64,000 bases of DNA from NCEH01 sp043195125 (GCF_043195125.1 NZ_JBAFWR010000005.1), one strand, 5' to 3'. Shown: positions 36,208 to 45,812, counted from the first letter of the stretch. A program made the numbers and translations. The notes: generated from the letters alone by a model not told the origin.

Positions 36208-37539
36208 TCAGCGCGCCGCCCGCAGGGAATCGGCGCCGACGGCTTTGCGGCCACGCCGGTAGAGATAAAGGGTCGCGAGCATGCCGCAGAGGCCGCCCAC
36301 ACCCATCCAGATTCCGGGGGCGCCACGATCGCCGGTGGCGGCGATAAGCCAGGTGACGATGGCCGGCGTGAAGCCGCCGAAGGTTGCGACGCTGAGGCTG
36401 AAGGCGAGCGACCATGCGGTCGTGCGCACTTCGAGCGGCATCACCTCGGTGAGGCCCGCGTACATGCCGGCGGTGTAGCCGCAATAAGCGAAATTCAGCC
36501 AGAGCAGGACGATCAACATGCGCGGGAAGCTCGGCGCCTCCACCAGCCAGTGCAGCACCGGATAGGCGGTGAGGATCATCAGCGCGGAGAAGGTGAGAAG
36601 AAGGCGCTTGCGGCCGATGCGGTCCGACAGCGCGCCCATCACCGGGAACATCACGGCGTTGAAGATGGCGCTCAGCAGTGACACCATGAGGCTGTCAAGG
36701 ATGCTGAGATGAAGCACCGTCTTGCCGAAGGTGGGCGTGTAGATGCTCAGCAGATAGAAGGACACGCTTGTGCCGGTCACCAGCAGCATGCCGGCGATCA
36801 CCACCTGGAAGTTCCGCGCAACGGAGCGGAAGATTTCCCCATTGGTCGGGCGGCGCTTGCGGGCCAGGAACGTGTCAGTCTCCACGAGCGAACGTCGCAA
36901 GACGAACAGCAAAGGCACGATCATGGAGCCGATCACGAACGGGACGCGCCAGCCCCAATCGTCGATCTGCTGCGCAGAAAGGATCGCATTGATCACATAG
37001 CCGATAATGGCGGCGAGGATGATCCCGACCTGTTGGCCCACCGCCTGCCAGGAGACATAGAAGCCTTCGCGGCCTGGGGGAGCGATCTCGGTGAGATAGA
37101 CCGCGACATTGCCCAGCTCCGCTCCGGCGGAGAGCCCTTGTACCAGGCGACCGATCAGAACGAGACACGGCGCGAGCGCGCCGATGGTGGCATAGTTCGG
37201 GGTGAAGGCGATGAGCACCGTGCCGAGCGCCATCATGCCAAGCGTGATCAAAAGGCCCTTACGCCGTCCGACACGGTCGACATAGGCGCCCAGTACAATC
37301 GCGCCGACAGGCCGCATCAGGAACCCCGCGCCGAACGTCATAAACGTCAGCATGAGTTGGGCATATTCGCTGTAGGACGGAAAGAACGCCCGGCTGATGC
37401 TGGTGGCGTAGAAGCCGAACAGGATGAAATCGAACATCTCCAGGAAATGTCCGCTGGTGATACGCAGAACGGCCATCGGCCCCGCCTTCTGCTTTTCGGC
37501 CGCCTTGGGCACCGAGATTGGTGCGACGATGTCGGTCAT
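36208..37539 (-). CDS. MFS transporter, metabolite:H+ symporter type (CitA/TcuC-like)
   Basis: 443 residues, twelve membrane helices. The start TSGHFLEMFDFILFGFYATS and the loop GAYVDRVGRRKGLL are typical of the MHS branch, which imports citrate, tricarballylate, shikimate and similar acids. The ATG at 37539 follows AGGAGACATCAG and overlaps the stop of the hydrolase-like gene by four bases (ATGA). Context suggests uptake of the acid that the MmgE/PrpD protein works on. Confidence 0.9.
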   Translation of the reverse strand: MTDIVAPISVPKAAEKQKAGPMAVLRITSGHFLEMFDFILFGFYATSISRAFFPSYSEYAQLMLTFMTFGAGFLMRPVGAIVLGAYVDRVGRRKGLLITLGMMALGTVLIAFTPNYATIGALAPCLVLIGRLVQGLSAGAELGNVAVYLTEIAPPGREGFYVSWQAVGQQVGIILAAIIGYVINAILSAQQIDDWGWRVPFVIGSMIVPLLFVLRRSLVETDTFLARKRRPTNGEIFRSVARNFQVVIAGMLLVTGTSVSFYLLSIYTPTFGKTVLHLSILDSLMVSLLSAIFNAVMFPVMGALSDRIGRKRLLLTFSALMILTAYPVLHWLVEAPSFPRMLIVLLWLNFAYCGYTAGMYAGLTEVMPLEVRTTAWSLAFSLSVATFGGFTPAIVTWLIAATGDRGAPGIWMGVGGLCGMLATLYLYRRGRKAVGADSLRAAR

Positions 37540-38462
37540 CTGATGTCTCCTGCCGCGCGGCGCATGCCGGATGCTGCTACGTAGGGTTGGCGGTGCCGGC
37601 CATCGGCCGTGGAATTGATGTCTGCAATGAAGCTTGCGGTGGCTGCGGCGCAGGCGTCCGGGTGGGTCGCCGCGATGTGGTAGGAATCTGCTTCCACGAA
37701 CCCCAGCCGGGAGTTGGGGATGCGCTCCTGAAGTCGCCGCACGTCGGTGATCGCCGGGCGCTGGTCGTATCCACTTCGCGCGGGATCTCCACCCGCGGAA
37801 ACCAGAAACAGGGTCGGGCACGCAATCCGTTCGGGATTGGGCGGGCCGTCGAGACCCGGCAACAGGCGCAGACAGGCAATCACCGACTCCGGCTCAGCCT
37901 CGGCCATGAGGCCGACCCACCAATCCAGGGCGGCCGGCGAAAGCGAAGGCCCCATGCGCCCGGGCATGGTCATTCGCGCCCAGCCTTCGACTCCGTTGCG
38001 CTCGACCTCGGCGACCCATTCCTCGACCCAGGGCCCGAGCGACCTGCTGGCCGAAGCCAGCATGCCCGCGAGGGTCAGCGACGCCAGCCAGGGCGGCTGG
38101 CGCTGCGCCAGTTCGCACGCGACGAGGGCGCCGAGCTTGGTGGCCACAAGGTGCACGCGGGCCGCGCCGAGGCTTTCGACAAGACGCTCGATATCGTCCG
38201 CCCAATCCGAAAGCGAGAACACTCGCCTCCTCGGCAAATGCGAGGAGCTTCCGAAACCGCGCAGGTCCGGCCGGACGACACGGTGGTTCCGCGCCAGATG
38301 CGGCACCCAGGGACGCCAAATGACGGCCTCCTCCGCGATGCCATGCAGCATCACTACAGTGTCCGGCTCTGTCCAAGGATCGGAAAAATCGTCCGCGCAA
38401 TAAGACAGCTGGGCATCGGGCGCGATACCCAAGCTAAACTTGCGCTCAGCTGGCGAGATCAT
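37536..38462 (-). CDS. Alpha/beta-hydrolase-fold protein with altered nucleophile elbow
   Basis: 308 residues. The fold is clear: VVMLHGIAEEAVIWRPWVPH, VVRPDLRGFGSS, a cap region, and a C-terminal His in ADSYHIAATHP. At the nucleophile elbow, where GxSxG is expected, the sequence is LVATKLGAL, with Lys in place of Ser. It may be a lyase, a binding protein or an enzyme using another mechanism. First gene of the operon, divergent from a LysR gene; the second gene overlaps it. Confidence 0.82.
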   Translation of the reverse strand: MISPAERKFSLGIAPDAQLSYCADDFSDPWTEPDTVVMLHGIAEEAVIWRPWVPHLARNHRVVRPDLRGFGSSSHLPRRRVFSLSDWADDIERLVESLGAARVHLVATKLGALVACELAQRQPPWLASLTLAGMLASASRSLGPWVEEWVAEVERNGVEGWARMTMPGRMGPSLSPAALDWWVGLMAEAEPESVIACLRLLPGLDGPPNPERIACPTLFLVSAGGDPARSGYDQRPAITDVRRLQERIPNSRLGFVEADSYHIAATHPDACAAATASFIADINSTADGRHRQPYVAASGMRRAAGDIR

Positions 38463-38793
38463 TGCCCGACCTCGGGCACGCGCTCTACCTTAGATTGCAT
38501 CCGAGGTCCGAGCAGAAAATCACAATTCTCATCTCGAAATGGACGTGCGCCATCTCTCGCCTGAAGCGAGTTTTGGTGCCCCGACATGATCCTCTCCTAT
38601 TTAAATTATTGTTATTTGTTTTGTTTTTGACTCATCCCCCGGAGCAGCTCTCGAAGATGCCTTCGCAACGGAGGGCGTTTGCTTCCCGCCACTTCCCCAG
38701 TTCGTCGGATGGCCTGATAAGGACATCAGATCAAACCCTTGACAATCATCCGTCATACAAACCATCTTTTCGCCAAATGAAAAGATCGAGGCC
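38463..38793. promoter_or_regulatory. Divergent control region, hydrolase operon / LysR gene
   Basis: 330 bp with no gene. ATCTTTTC-N7-GAAAAGAT (38764-38786), a perfect eight-base inverted repeat, ends eight bases before the LysR start codon, a probable autoregulatory site. A TTGACA occurs upstream of it, without a well-spaced -10. A T-rich segment (about 38597-38630) lies in the middle. Confidence 0.45.
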
Positions 38794-39714
38794 ATGGATA
38801 CACTTGCCCATATGCAACTCTTCCTCCGGGTGGTGCAGGGCGGCAGCTTGTCAGCGGCGGGGCGGCAGATTGGCGTTTCGCCGGCCTCTGTGTTTCGTGG
38901 CATCAATGCGCTGGAAGACAGCCTCGGCGTGCGGCTCCTCAACAGGACCAGCCGAAAGCTGACGCTCACCGAGGCCGGACAGCTTTATCTGGCGCGGATC
39001 GAACCGATCTTAAGCGAAATCGAGGGATTGAACGCCGAGATCGGCCAATTGCAGGTGACCCCGCGCGGCACCTTGCGCGTCCACGCCCGCATGTCGTTCG
39101 GCAACCGGCAGCTCGCGCCGCGCCTCCCGGACTTCCTCTCCCAGCATCCGGGCTTGTGCGTCGACCTGCGCTTGTCCGACCGGCCGCTGGATCTGGTGGA
39201 CGAGAATATCGACGTGGCCCTGCGCGTGGGCGAGGTGAACAGCCCCTCGCTGATGATCCGCAAGCTCGTCTCAAGCCGGCGCGTGGTGTGCGCAAGCCCG
39301 GCCTATCTCGCGCACAATCCTCTGCCCGAGCGGCCGGAGGATCTGACGGAGCACAATTGCCTGACATTCTATTCCGAGTTCAATCAGCCCATCTGGCGCT
39401 TCATGAAGGACGGAGAGCTGACCGAATGCCGTGTCCGGGGCAGCCTGCAATCGGACGGAGGCGATGTTCTGCGCCTGGGCGCTCTAAAGGGATTGGGCAT
39501 CGCATTATTGCCCACATGGAACATCGGACCCGATCTTGAGGATGGCAGCCTCATCGCTCTGTTGCCGGGATATCAGGCGACGCCGTTCGGATTCGACGAT
39601 TCCATCTACATCGTCACGCAAAAGGTCCGCCATCGCTCCTTGAAAGTGCAGCTCTTCATCGACTTTTGCCTGAAGTCGTTTCGAGATCGCCAGGATTGGA
39701 AAATCCCGGCGTGA
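38794..39714 (+). CDS. LysR-family regulator
   Basis: 306 residues. The winged helix reads MDTLAHMQLFLRVVQGGSLS, AAGRQIGVSPASVFRGINAL and LLNRTSRKLTLTEAGQLYL; the effector domain follows from residue 90. The pattern (LNRTSRKLTLTEAG, then LRVHARMSFGNRQLAPRLPDF) is that of the CrgA/DmlR-like branch, which often controls divergent catabolic genes. It likely activates the hydrolase/MFS/MmgE operon. Confidence 0.92.
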   Translation: MDTLAHMQLFLRVVQGGSLSAAGRQIGVSPASVFRGINALEDSLGVRLLNRTSRKLTLTEAGQLYLARIEPILSEIEGLNAEIGQLQVTPRGTLRVHARMSFGNRQLAPRLPDFLSQHPGLCVDLRLSDRPLDLVDENIDVALRVGEVNSPSLMIRKLVSSRRVVCASPAYLAHNPLPERPEDLTEHNCLTFYSEFNQPIWRFMKDGELTECRVRGSLQSDGGDVLRLGALKGLGIALLPTWNIGPDLEDGSLIALLPGYQATPFGFDDSIYIVTQKVRHRSLKVQLFIDFCLKSFRDRQDWKIPA

Positions 39715-39753
39715 TCGCTTGCACCGCGTGCGGGCCGCCCGATGCGCCTCGGT

Positions 39754-41952
39754 TCAGCTGAGTTCGGGCAGCTTGTCGAGGTGCTTGTCCAAAGTGATTG
39801 GATAGTAGCGCACCCTGACGCCCGTGGCGTTGTAGATCGCATTGGCCACCGCCGCCGCGACGCCGCAAATCCCGAGTTCGCCGACGCCCTTGGCCTTCAT
39901 CGGCGAGGACATGGGATCGGTCTCTTCGAGAAAGATGACCTCCTGGTGCGGAATGTCGGCATGGACCGGCACCTCATAGCCGGCGAGATCATGATTGACG
40001 AAGAAACCGTGCCGCTTGTCGATCTTCAGCTCTTCCATCAAAGCGGCTCCCACCCCCATGGTCATGGCACCGATGACCTGGCTGCGGGCCGTCTTGGGAT
40101 TGAGGATGCGCCCGGCGGCACACACCGCCAGCATCCGCCGCACACGCACCTCGCCGGTCACAACGTCCACGCCGACTTCCACGAAGTGACCGCCGAATGT
40201 GGACTGCTGATACCTCTTGCTGAGGTCGCCATATTCCATCGCATCTTCAACGACGAGGCCATCCTGACCCACCGCCTCGGCGAGGGGAACGCCGCGGTTG
40301 CCCAGGCGCACATTGCCGCCGGCAAACACCGCATCCGCTGAATTGAAGCCGAGCTTCTGGGCCACAGCTTCGCGCAGCTTCACACACGCCGCATAGACGC
40401 CGGCCGTCGCGCTGTTGCCGCCCCATTGCCCACCCGACCCCGCAGATACCGGGAAGGTGGAATCTCCGAGGCGCACACGGACCTTCTCCAGAGGCATGCC
40501 CATCATCTCGGCCGCCGTCTGAGCAATGACGGTATAGCTCCCGGTGCCGATGTCGGTCATGTCGGTCTCGACCGTAAGGAAACCCGTGCTGTCGAGCCGC
40601 ACGCGAGCGCCAGACTTCATCACGAGGTTATTGCGGAAGGCTGCCGCCACGCCCATGCCGACCAACCAATCGCCATCCCGTGCGCTCCCCGGATGGGGCT
40701 TCCGCGCACTCCAGCCGAACCGCTCGGCGCCCTGCCGCAGGCAATCCACGAGCCGGCGTTGAGAGAACGGCCTTTCGGGGTTCTCGGGGTCCACCTGCGT
40801 ATCGTTGACGACACGAAACTCGATCGGGTCCATGCCGAGCTTTTCCGCCATCTCGTCCATGGCGATCTCAAGCGCCATCATGCCCGGCGCCTCGCCCGGT
40901 GCGCGCATGGCGTTGCCTTCCGGCAAATCGAGCTCTGCAAGGCGCAGGGCCGTCATGCGGTTCTCGCCGGCATAGAGCAGGCGAGTCTGCTGCACGGCGA
41001 GCTCGGGCCCACCCCCCGGCAGATCGCCAGACCAGCTTTCGTGACCGATCGCCGTGATCTTTCCGTCCTGCGCAGCGCCGATGCGGATGCGCTGGATCGT
41101 GGCCGGGCGATGGGTGGTGTTGTTGAACATCATCGGTCGCGACAGCGCCACCTTGACCGGCCGCCGCGCGGCGCGGGCCCCGAGAGCCGCCATGAGCGCG
41201 TCCGCCCGCAGAAAAAGCTTCCCGCCAAAGCCACCACCGATGAAGGGGGAAATAAGGCGCACGTTTTCCTTTGGAATGCCGAGCGTCTTCGCCATGTCGC
41301 CGACACCCCACGCGATCATCTGGTTGGATGTCCAGAGCGTCAGCTTGTCGCCGGACCATGCGGCGATGGTGGCGTGCGGCTCCATCATCGCATGGGCATG
41401 ATCGGGCGTGCTGTAGGTCTCGTCCAGCTTAACGTGCGCGGCGGCAAATGCCGCCGCGAAATTCCCGCGCTTGCTGTCTGCCTGAGTGTCGGTGGGCGCC
41501 GTTGCGCCTTTCCGCGCGTCCGCAAGGTCGAACGCGCCGTCGGCCTTCACATAATCAACGCGGATGAGCTGCGCGGCCGAGCGCGCCTGCTCGAAGCTTT
41601 CCGCAACGACCACCGCGACAGCCTGGTGATAATGCTCGATCTCGGGACCGCCTAAGAGCTTCGCTGTGTTTTTGGTTCCCTTATCCAGCGCGCCGGCATT
41701 CTCCGCGGTGACGATCGCGATGACACCGGGCGCAGCCTTGGCCCGTGACAGGTCCATGGACGCGATGCGCCCCTTGGCGACGGCAGCGCCCAACACATAG
41801 CCATAGGCCGTGTTCTCCAGCCCTTCGTGGTGCTCATAGGCATAGGGCGCGGTGCCTGTGGTCTTCAGGGGCCCGTCGATGCGATCGACCGGATGGCCGA
41901 CGATCTTGAGCTGGTCGATGGGGTTGGTGGTCGCGGGAGTATCAAATTTCAT
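39754..41952 (-). CDS. paoC: Aldehyde oxidoreductase, molybdenum-binding subunit (PaoC-like)
   Basis: 732 residues, the large subunit of a xanthine-oxidase-family enzyme. It binds Mo-molybdopterin cytosine dinucleotide: FIGGGFGGKLFLRADAL, NAMRAPGEAPGMMALEIAMD, SAGSGGQWGGNSATAG, and near the C-terminus KAKGVGELGICG, whose Glu is the catalytic base. It is the last of three genes in the order Fe-S, FAD, Mo, the PaoABC arrangement that oxidises aromatic and other aldehydes. No signal peptide of its own; in PaoABC the complex is exported with the Fe-S subunit. Confidence 0.9.
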   Translation of the reverse strand: MKFDTPATTNPIDQLKIVGHPVDRIDGPLKTTGTAPYAYEHHEGLENTAYGYVLGAAVAKGRIASMDLSRAKAAPGVIAIVTAENAGALDKGTKNTAKLLGGPEIEHYHQAVAVVVAESFEQARSAAQLIRVDYVKADGAFDLADARKGATAPTDTQADSKRGNFAAAFAAAHVKLDETYSTPDHAHAMMEPHATIAAWSGDKLTLWTSNQMIAWGVGDMAKTLGIPKENVRLISPFIGGGFGGKLFLRADALMAALGARAARRPVKVALSRPMMFNNTTHRPATIQRIRIGAAQDGKITAIGHESWSGDLPGGGPELAVQQTRLLYAGENRMTALRLAELDLPEGNAMRAPGEAPGMMALEIAMDEMAEKLGMDPIEFRVVNDTQVDPENPERPFSQRRLVDCLRQGAERFGWSARKPHPGSARDGDWLVGMGVAAAFRNNLVMKSGARVRLDSTGFLTVETDMTDIGTGSYTVIAQTAAEMMGMPLEKVRVRLGDSTFPVSAGSGGQWGGNSATAGVYAACVKLREAVAQKLGFNSADAVFAGGNVRLGNRGVPLAEAVGQDGLVVEDAMEYGDLSKRYQQSTFGGHFVEVGVDVVTGEVRVRRMLAVCAAGRILNPKTARSQVIGAMTMGVGAALMEELKIDKRHGFFVNHDLAGYEVPVHADIPHQEVIFLEETDPMSSPMKAKGVGELGICGVAAAVANAIYNATGVRVRYYPITLDKHLDKLPELS

Positions 41953-41956
41953 TGGA

Positions 41957-42907
41957 TCAGCCCTTCACCTCGGCGAGCGCGCTGGCGAGCGTGCGTCGAA
42001 CCAGTGGAAGCTTGAATGCGTTGTCGCTCGTGGGCTTTGCGTCTGCGAGAAGACGCTCGTGCACCGCCTTGGCGCCGCGCGGCATCTGGGCGTCGGCTGC
42101 TTCCAGGCGCCACGGCTTGTGCGCCACGCCTCCGAGGGCCACGCGGCCCGTGCCGTCCCGCTGCGCGACAACAGCGACGGAGACGAGCGCGAACGCATAA
42201 GAGGCCCGGTCGCGCACCTTTCGATAGATATGTGTTCCGCCGACAGGCTTCGGGAGTGTCACTGCGGTGATGAGCTCTCCCCCTTCCAGCACCGTCTCCT
42301 CCTGAGGCGTGTCGCCGGGAAGACGGTGGAAATCCGCGATCGCGATGCTGCGCGTCGAGCCATCCGCTTTCACGGTTTCCACGGTCGCGTCCAGCACGCG
42401 CATGGCCACCGCCATGTCGCTTGGATGGACGGCGATGCAGGCGTCGCTTGCTCCAAGCACCGCGTGCTGCCGGCTAAAACCGCCGATCGCCGCGCAACCG
42501 CTGCCGGGCTTGCGCTTGTTGCAGGGCATGTTGGTGTCGTAAAAATACGGGCAGCGTGTGCGCTGAAGCAGGTTGCCGGCCGTGGTGGCCTTATTCCGCA
42601 ATTGCCCCGAAGCACCCGCCAGCAAGGCCCTGGACAGAACGCCGTAATCGCGGCGAACGCGGGCGTCCGCGGCGAGATCCGTGTTTCGGACCAAAGCGCC
42701 GATGCGCAGCCCGCCGTCGTTCGTGGGCTCGATCTTGTCGAGTGCGAGCCCGTTAACATCGATGAGATGCCCGGGTGTTTCGATTTCGAGCTTCATAAGG
42801 TCCAGCAGGTTCGTCCCGCCGGCGATGAACTTGGCGTCCGGCACACGCGACGCCGCAGCAGCGGCTTCGGCGGGAGACGCGGCCCGCTCATAAGTGAAGG
42901 ACTTCAT
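41957..42907 (-). CDS. paoB: Aldehyde oxidoreductase, FAD-binding subunit with extra Fe-S site (PaoB-like)
   Basis: 316 residues. The FAD-binding segment AKFIAGGTNLLDLMKLEIE and LRNKATTAGNLLQRTRCPYF match the xanthine dehydrogenase FAD fold. Cysteines in RCPYF and MPCNKRKPGSGC are those that hold the additional [4Fe-4S] cluster of E. coli PaoB. The ATG at 42907 overlaps the preceding gene stop by four bases; the frame is open further upstream but only as antisense noise. Stop to next ATG is four bases. Confidence 0.9.
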   Translation of the reverse strand: MKSFTYERAASPAEAAAAASRVPDAKFIAGGTNLLDLMKLEIETPGHLIDVNGLALDKIEPTNDGGLRIGALVRNTDLAADARVRRDYGVLSRALLAGASGQLRNKATTAGNLLQRTRCPYFYDTNMPCNKRKPGSGCAAIGGFSRQHAVLGASDACIAVHPSDMAVAMRVLDATVETVKADGSTRSIAIADFHRLPGDTPQEETVLEGGELITAVTLPKPVGGTHIYRKVRDRASYAFALVSVAVVAQRDGTGRVALGGVAHKPWRLEAADAQMPRGAKAVHERLLADAKPTSDNAFKLPLVRRTLASALAEVKG

Positions 42908-43539
42908 GCCTGCCTCCCGGCAACTTCGGTGATGGCATCGTGGATGTTGGAATAGGCGCCACACCGGCAGATGTTGCCGCTCATGCGCTCGCGCACCTCG
43001 GCAGCCGTGACATCGGGGGCTGAGGTCAGATCGGCGCTGACGTGGCTTGGAATGCCGGCCTTGATCTCCCCCAGCATCGCGACGGCGGAGCAGATCTGCC
43101 CGGGCGTGCAATAGCCGCACTGGTAGCCGTCGTGCTTTACAAACGCGGCCTGCATGGCGTGGAGATTATCCGGCGTCCCCAACCCCTCAATGGTGGTGAC
43201 CTGGCTGCCTTCGTGCATGACGGCGAGTGTCAGACACGAATTGATGCGCCTGCCGTCCACCAGCACTGTGCAAGCGCCACATTGGCCGTGGTCGCAGCCC
43301 TTCTTTGTGCCGGTGAGATGCAGGTGTTCGCGCAGCGCATCCAATAGTGTCGTTCGATTGTCGAGTTCGAGCTGTCGCGCCACACCGTTAACATCAAAGG
43401 AAACCTTGGAATTCATTGATTTAACGCCAGTTTGCGCGATCGCTGCCGATGGCGCAGCGGAAGCGGGGATCGCCACGGAAAGCGCGGTTCCGATCAGCAA
43501 TTCCCGCCGGGTGACTTCCAGGATGCATGGGGTCTGCAC
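42904..43539 (-). CDS. paoA: Aldehyde oxidoreductase, 2Fe-2S subunit with Tat signal (PaoA-like)
   Basis: 211 residues. The N-terminus has a twin-arginine signal, VTRRELLIGTALSVAIPASA, so the assembled enzyme is periplasmic. Two [2Fe-2S] centres: CDHGQCGACTVLVDGRRINS plus Cys for the plant-ferredoxin type, and CGYCTPGQ with CRCGAYSNI for the helical type. An in-frame internal ATG (MNSKVSF) after the signal would give a cytoplasmic form. First gene of the operon. No dedicated PaoD-type chaperone gene is adjacent, which is unusual. Confidence 0.92.
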   Translation of the reverse strand: MQTPCILEVTRRELLIGTALSVAIPASAAPSAAIAQTGVKSMNSKVSFDVNGVARQLELDNRTTLLDALREHLHLTGTKKGCDHGQCGACTVLVDGRRINSCLTLAVMHEGSQVTTIEGLGTPDNLHAMQAAFVKHDGYQCGYCTPGQICSAVAMLGEIKAGIPSHVSADLTSAPDVTAAEVRERMSGNICRCGAYSNIHDAITEVAGRQA

Positions 43540-43857
43540 TGGATCACTCCCCTCATATGGACGATGGGACAGACGCCGCCGCCTGGGACGCCCGTTGTCC
43601 CCCGTTCAACGTGCGCTGCAGCAATCGGATCCCCGGCGGCACTTCACGTTTCAGTTGATGACGCGCGGCGCCCAAAAGGCCGATCTGCATCCGGGGCGGA
43701 ACCGCATGGGAAACCAAGCGTTTAGGAAGGAACGGGGGCCAATGTGCATCGGATCGAAGCTAACGACGCGACCAGCGGAAGGGCTGCATGCGGGACGAAC
43801 AAGAACGTCCTAGCGAGCGGCCCGCCACCATCCGCCGCGACGAGACACCCCCGGTTC

Positions 43858-44691
43858 ATGCGGTCGGCAAGGCTTGCGGGATTGGCATGGGCGGCAGGGG
43901 CAGCGATGATTACCGGGCCGCATTTGTCCGTCGCGCAAGAAAGGCCCATAACCTCTCCCGCAGGCGTCGCCGCGCCTTTCCCGATCCCCGCGCCGCAAAA
44001 GCGCGCGACATCCCGCCCGACACCGGCCTTGCCGCCGCTTCCCCTGCCCCGCCCGAGTGATCACGGACCGGCGGGCGACGCTTCGGCCACCAGCGACACC
44101 AAGGCTACGGATCCAGGCGATGCGGCGCTTGCAACCTGCCTCACGGCGCTTGCGGCCCGCGGCGGCGAGGCCCTCCCCGTCTCTTCTGAAGAAACCCGAG
44201 AGGCGACAGGCGCGTGCGCGATTCCCGGCGCTGTGACCTTTTCACGGGTAAATGCGGCGGGCGCCCCGCTCGTGTCGCTTGACAGCTCCGTGACCATCCG
44301 GTGCACCCTTGCCCTCGAATTATCCTCTTGGATCCGCGACGACCTCGCGCCGATCGCCAAGCGCCACGGCGCGGATCTGGCTGAACTGACAGGCGTCGGT
44401 GGGTTTGCCTGCCGCCCCCGGAATGGCCAGGCCGGTGCCCAGATCAGCGAGCACGCGAGCGGCAACGCGCTCGATCTTCTCGGACTCCGCCTCACCGACG
44501 GGCGGGTGATTGAACTTTCGAGCACCGATGCCGCCACCCGGACGATCCGCGAAGACATCCGCAACAGCGCCTGCGCGCGCTTTCTCACGGTCCTCGGCCC
44601 CGGTGCCGATAGCGCCCATAAAAGCCATGTCCATCTCGACATGCGTCAGAGGCGCGGCTATTTCCGGATGTGCCAATGGGATGTGAAATAA
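43858..44691 (+). CDS. Extensin-family protein (exported)
   Basis: About 277 residues. Starts with a signal-like stretch (MRSARLAGLAWAAGAAMITG), then a Pro-rich linker and a C-terminal extensin-like domain: VTIRCTLALELSSWIRDDLA, GGFACRPRNG, ISEHASGNALDLLGLRL, and HKSHVHLDM near the end. The His/Asp set SEHxxGxAxD...HxH resembles M15-type peptidases, so a peptidoglycan-related role is possible; Cys pairs suggest the periplasm. The frame is open from a GTG at 43744, but 43858 gives the natural signal peptide; ribosome sites do not decide. Confidence 0.82.
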   Translation: MRSARLAGLAWAAGAAMITGPHLSVAQERPITSPAGVAAPFPIPAPQKRATSRPTPALPPLPLPRPSDHGPAGDASATSDTKATDPGDAALATCLTALAARGGEALPVSSEETREATGACAIPGAVTFSRVNAAGAPLVSLDSSVTIRCTLALELSSWIRDDLAPIAKRHGADLAELTGVGGFACRPRNGQAGAQISEHASGNALDLLGLRLTDGRVIELSSTDAATRTIREDIRNSACARFLTVLGPGADSAHKSHVHLDMRQRRGYFRMCQWDVK

Positions 44692-44706
44692 CGACCTCAG
44701 CGCGGA

Positions 44707-45789
44707 TTAGATGGCCGTGCCATTCTCATCGAACAGATGAAGATCTTCAGGGCTGTATCCGATGGTGTGGACACAGTTGAGATTCATGGCATAGCCCGCC
44801 GGTACAAGAACACTCAGCGGACCAATAGGCGTGACGAGGTGGCAATAGCTGCGGTCGCCGAGGTTTTCTATCCCCATCAATTCGAGGCTTTCGCCCGGAA
44901 AGCTCAAGGTTACCGCGGTCTGCGCGCCGTTCAAGACCACATGCTCGGGCCTGATGCCGGCATGGGTCACGCGCCCGGAAAGACGCCGTCCGAGTTTCAA
45001 CGCCGACCCGTCCTTCAGGATGAACGAACGTTCGCCGTTTTGGTCCCTGGCCTCGACGCCATCGAATATGTTCATCGCTGGCGATCCGATGAACCCGGCG
45101 ACGAAACGGTTCGCCGGCTTGCGGTAGATCTCAAGCGGCGCGCCGACCTGCTGGATGATGCCGCCGCGCATGATGACGATCCGGTCGGCGAGGGTCATCG
45201 CCTCCACTTGGTCGTGGGTGACGAAGATCATCGTAGCGGAAAGCTCGCGTTGCAGCCGGCTGATCTCCAGCCGCAGGCGCACGCGCAGTTCCGCGTCGAG
45301 GTTCGACAAGGGTTCGTCGAACAGGAACACCTTGGGCTGCCGGATCATGGCCCGGCCCATGGCGACGCGCTGCCGCTGACCGCCCGAGAGGTCCTTCGGG
45401 CGGCGGTCCAGCAATTCGGAAATGTGGAGCTGCCGGGCGATCTCCTCCACCCGCCGCTTGATCTCGACAGCCCCGATCCGCTCCATGCGGAGCGGAAAGG
45501 CCAGGTTTTCGAACACCGACTTATGCGGATAGAGCGCATAATTCTGGAACACCATGGCGCAGCCGCGTTCCTTCGGGCCGAGGTCGTTCACCACCTTGCC
45601 GTCGATCCGGATCTCCCCCGAAGACACTTCCTCCAGTCCCGCCACCAGCCGAAGGAGGGTGGATTTTCCGCATCCCGACGGTCCGAGCAGCACTGTGAGC
45701 TTGCGGTCCGGGATTTCGAGGTCGAGGGAGCGAAGCACTTCAGCCGAGCCGAAGCGCTTGGCGACCGCGTTCAGTTGGATCGACGCCAT
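44707..45789 (-). CDS. ABC transporter ATP-binding protein (MalK/UgpC type)
   Basis: 360 residues. Walker A GPSGCGKST, Q-loop FQNYALYPH, signature LSGGQRQRVAMGRAM, Walker B VFLFDEPLSNLDAE, and switch His in VTHDQVEAM; the C-terminal TOBE/regulatory domain (from about 240) is typical of CUT1 sugar importers. The ATG at 45789 lies 24 bp after the FAD oxidoreductase gene; the open frame upstream is antisense noise. It powers the two permeases of this operon. Confidence 0.95.
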   Translation of the reverse strand: MASIQLNAVAKRFGSAEVLRSLDLEIPDRKLTVLLGPSGCGKSTLLRLVAGLEEVSSGEIRIDGKVVNDLGPKERGCAMVFQNYALYPHKSVFENLAFPLRMERIGAVEIKRRVEEIARQLHISELLDRRPKDLSGGQRQRVAMGRAMIRQPKVFLFDEPLSNLDAELRVRLRLEISRLQRELSATMIFVTHDQVEAMTLADRIVIMRGGIIQQVGAPLEIYRKPANRFVAGFIGSPAMNIFDGVEARDQNGERSFILKDGSALKLGRRLSGRVTHAGIRPEHVVLNGAQTAVTLSFPGESLELMGIENLGDRSYCHLVTPIGPLSVLVPAGYAMNLNCVHTIGYSPEDLHLFDENGTAI

Positions 45790-45812
45790 GGAATGTTCCT
45801 CGCCTCTGCCGG

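Noticed and set aside
34774..36681. A 635-codon open frame on the plus strand
   Set aside because: Antisense to MmgE/PrpD and part of the MFS gene, both with clear family motifs; the product is rich in Arg/His/Gly with no fold.
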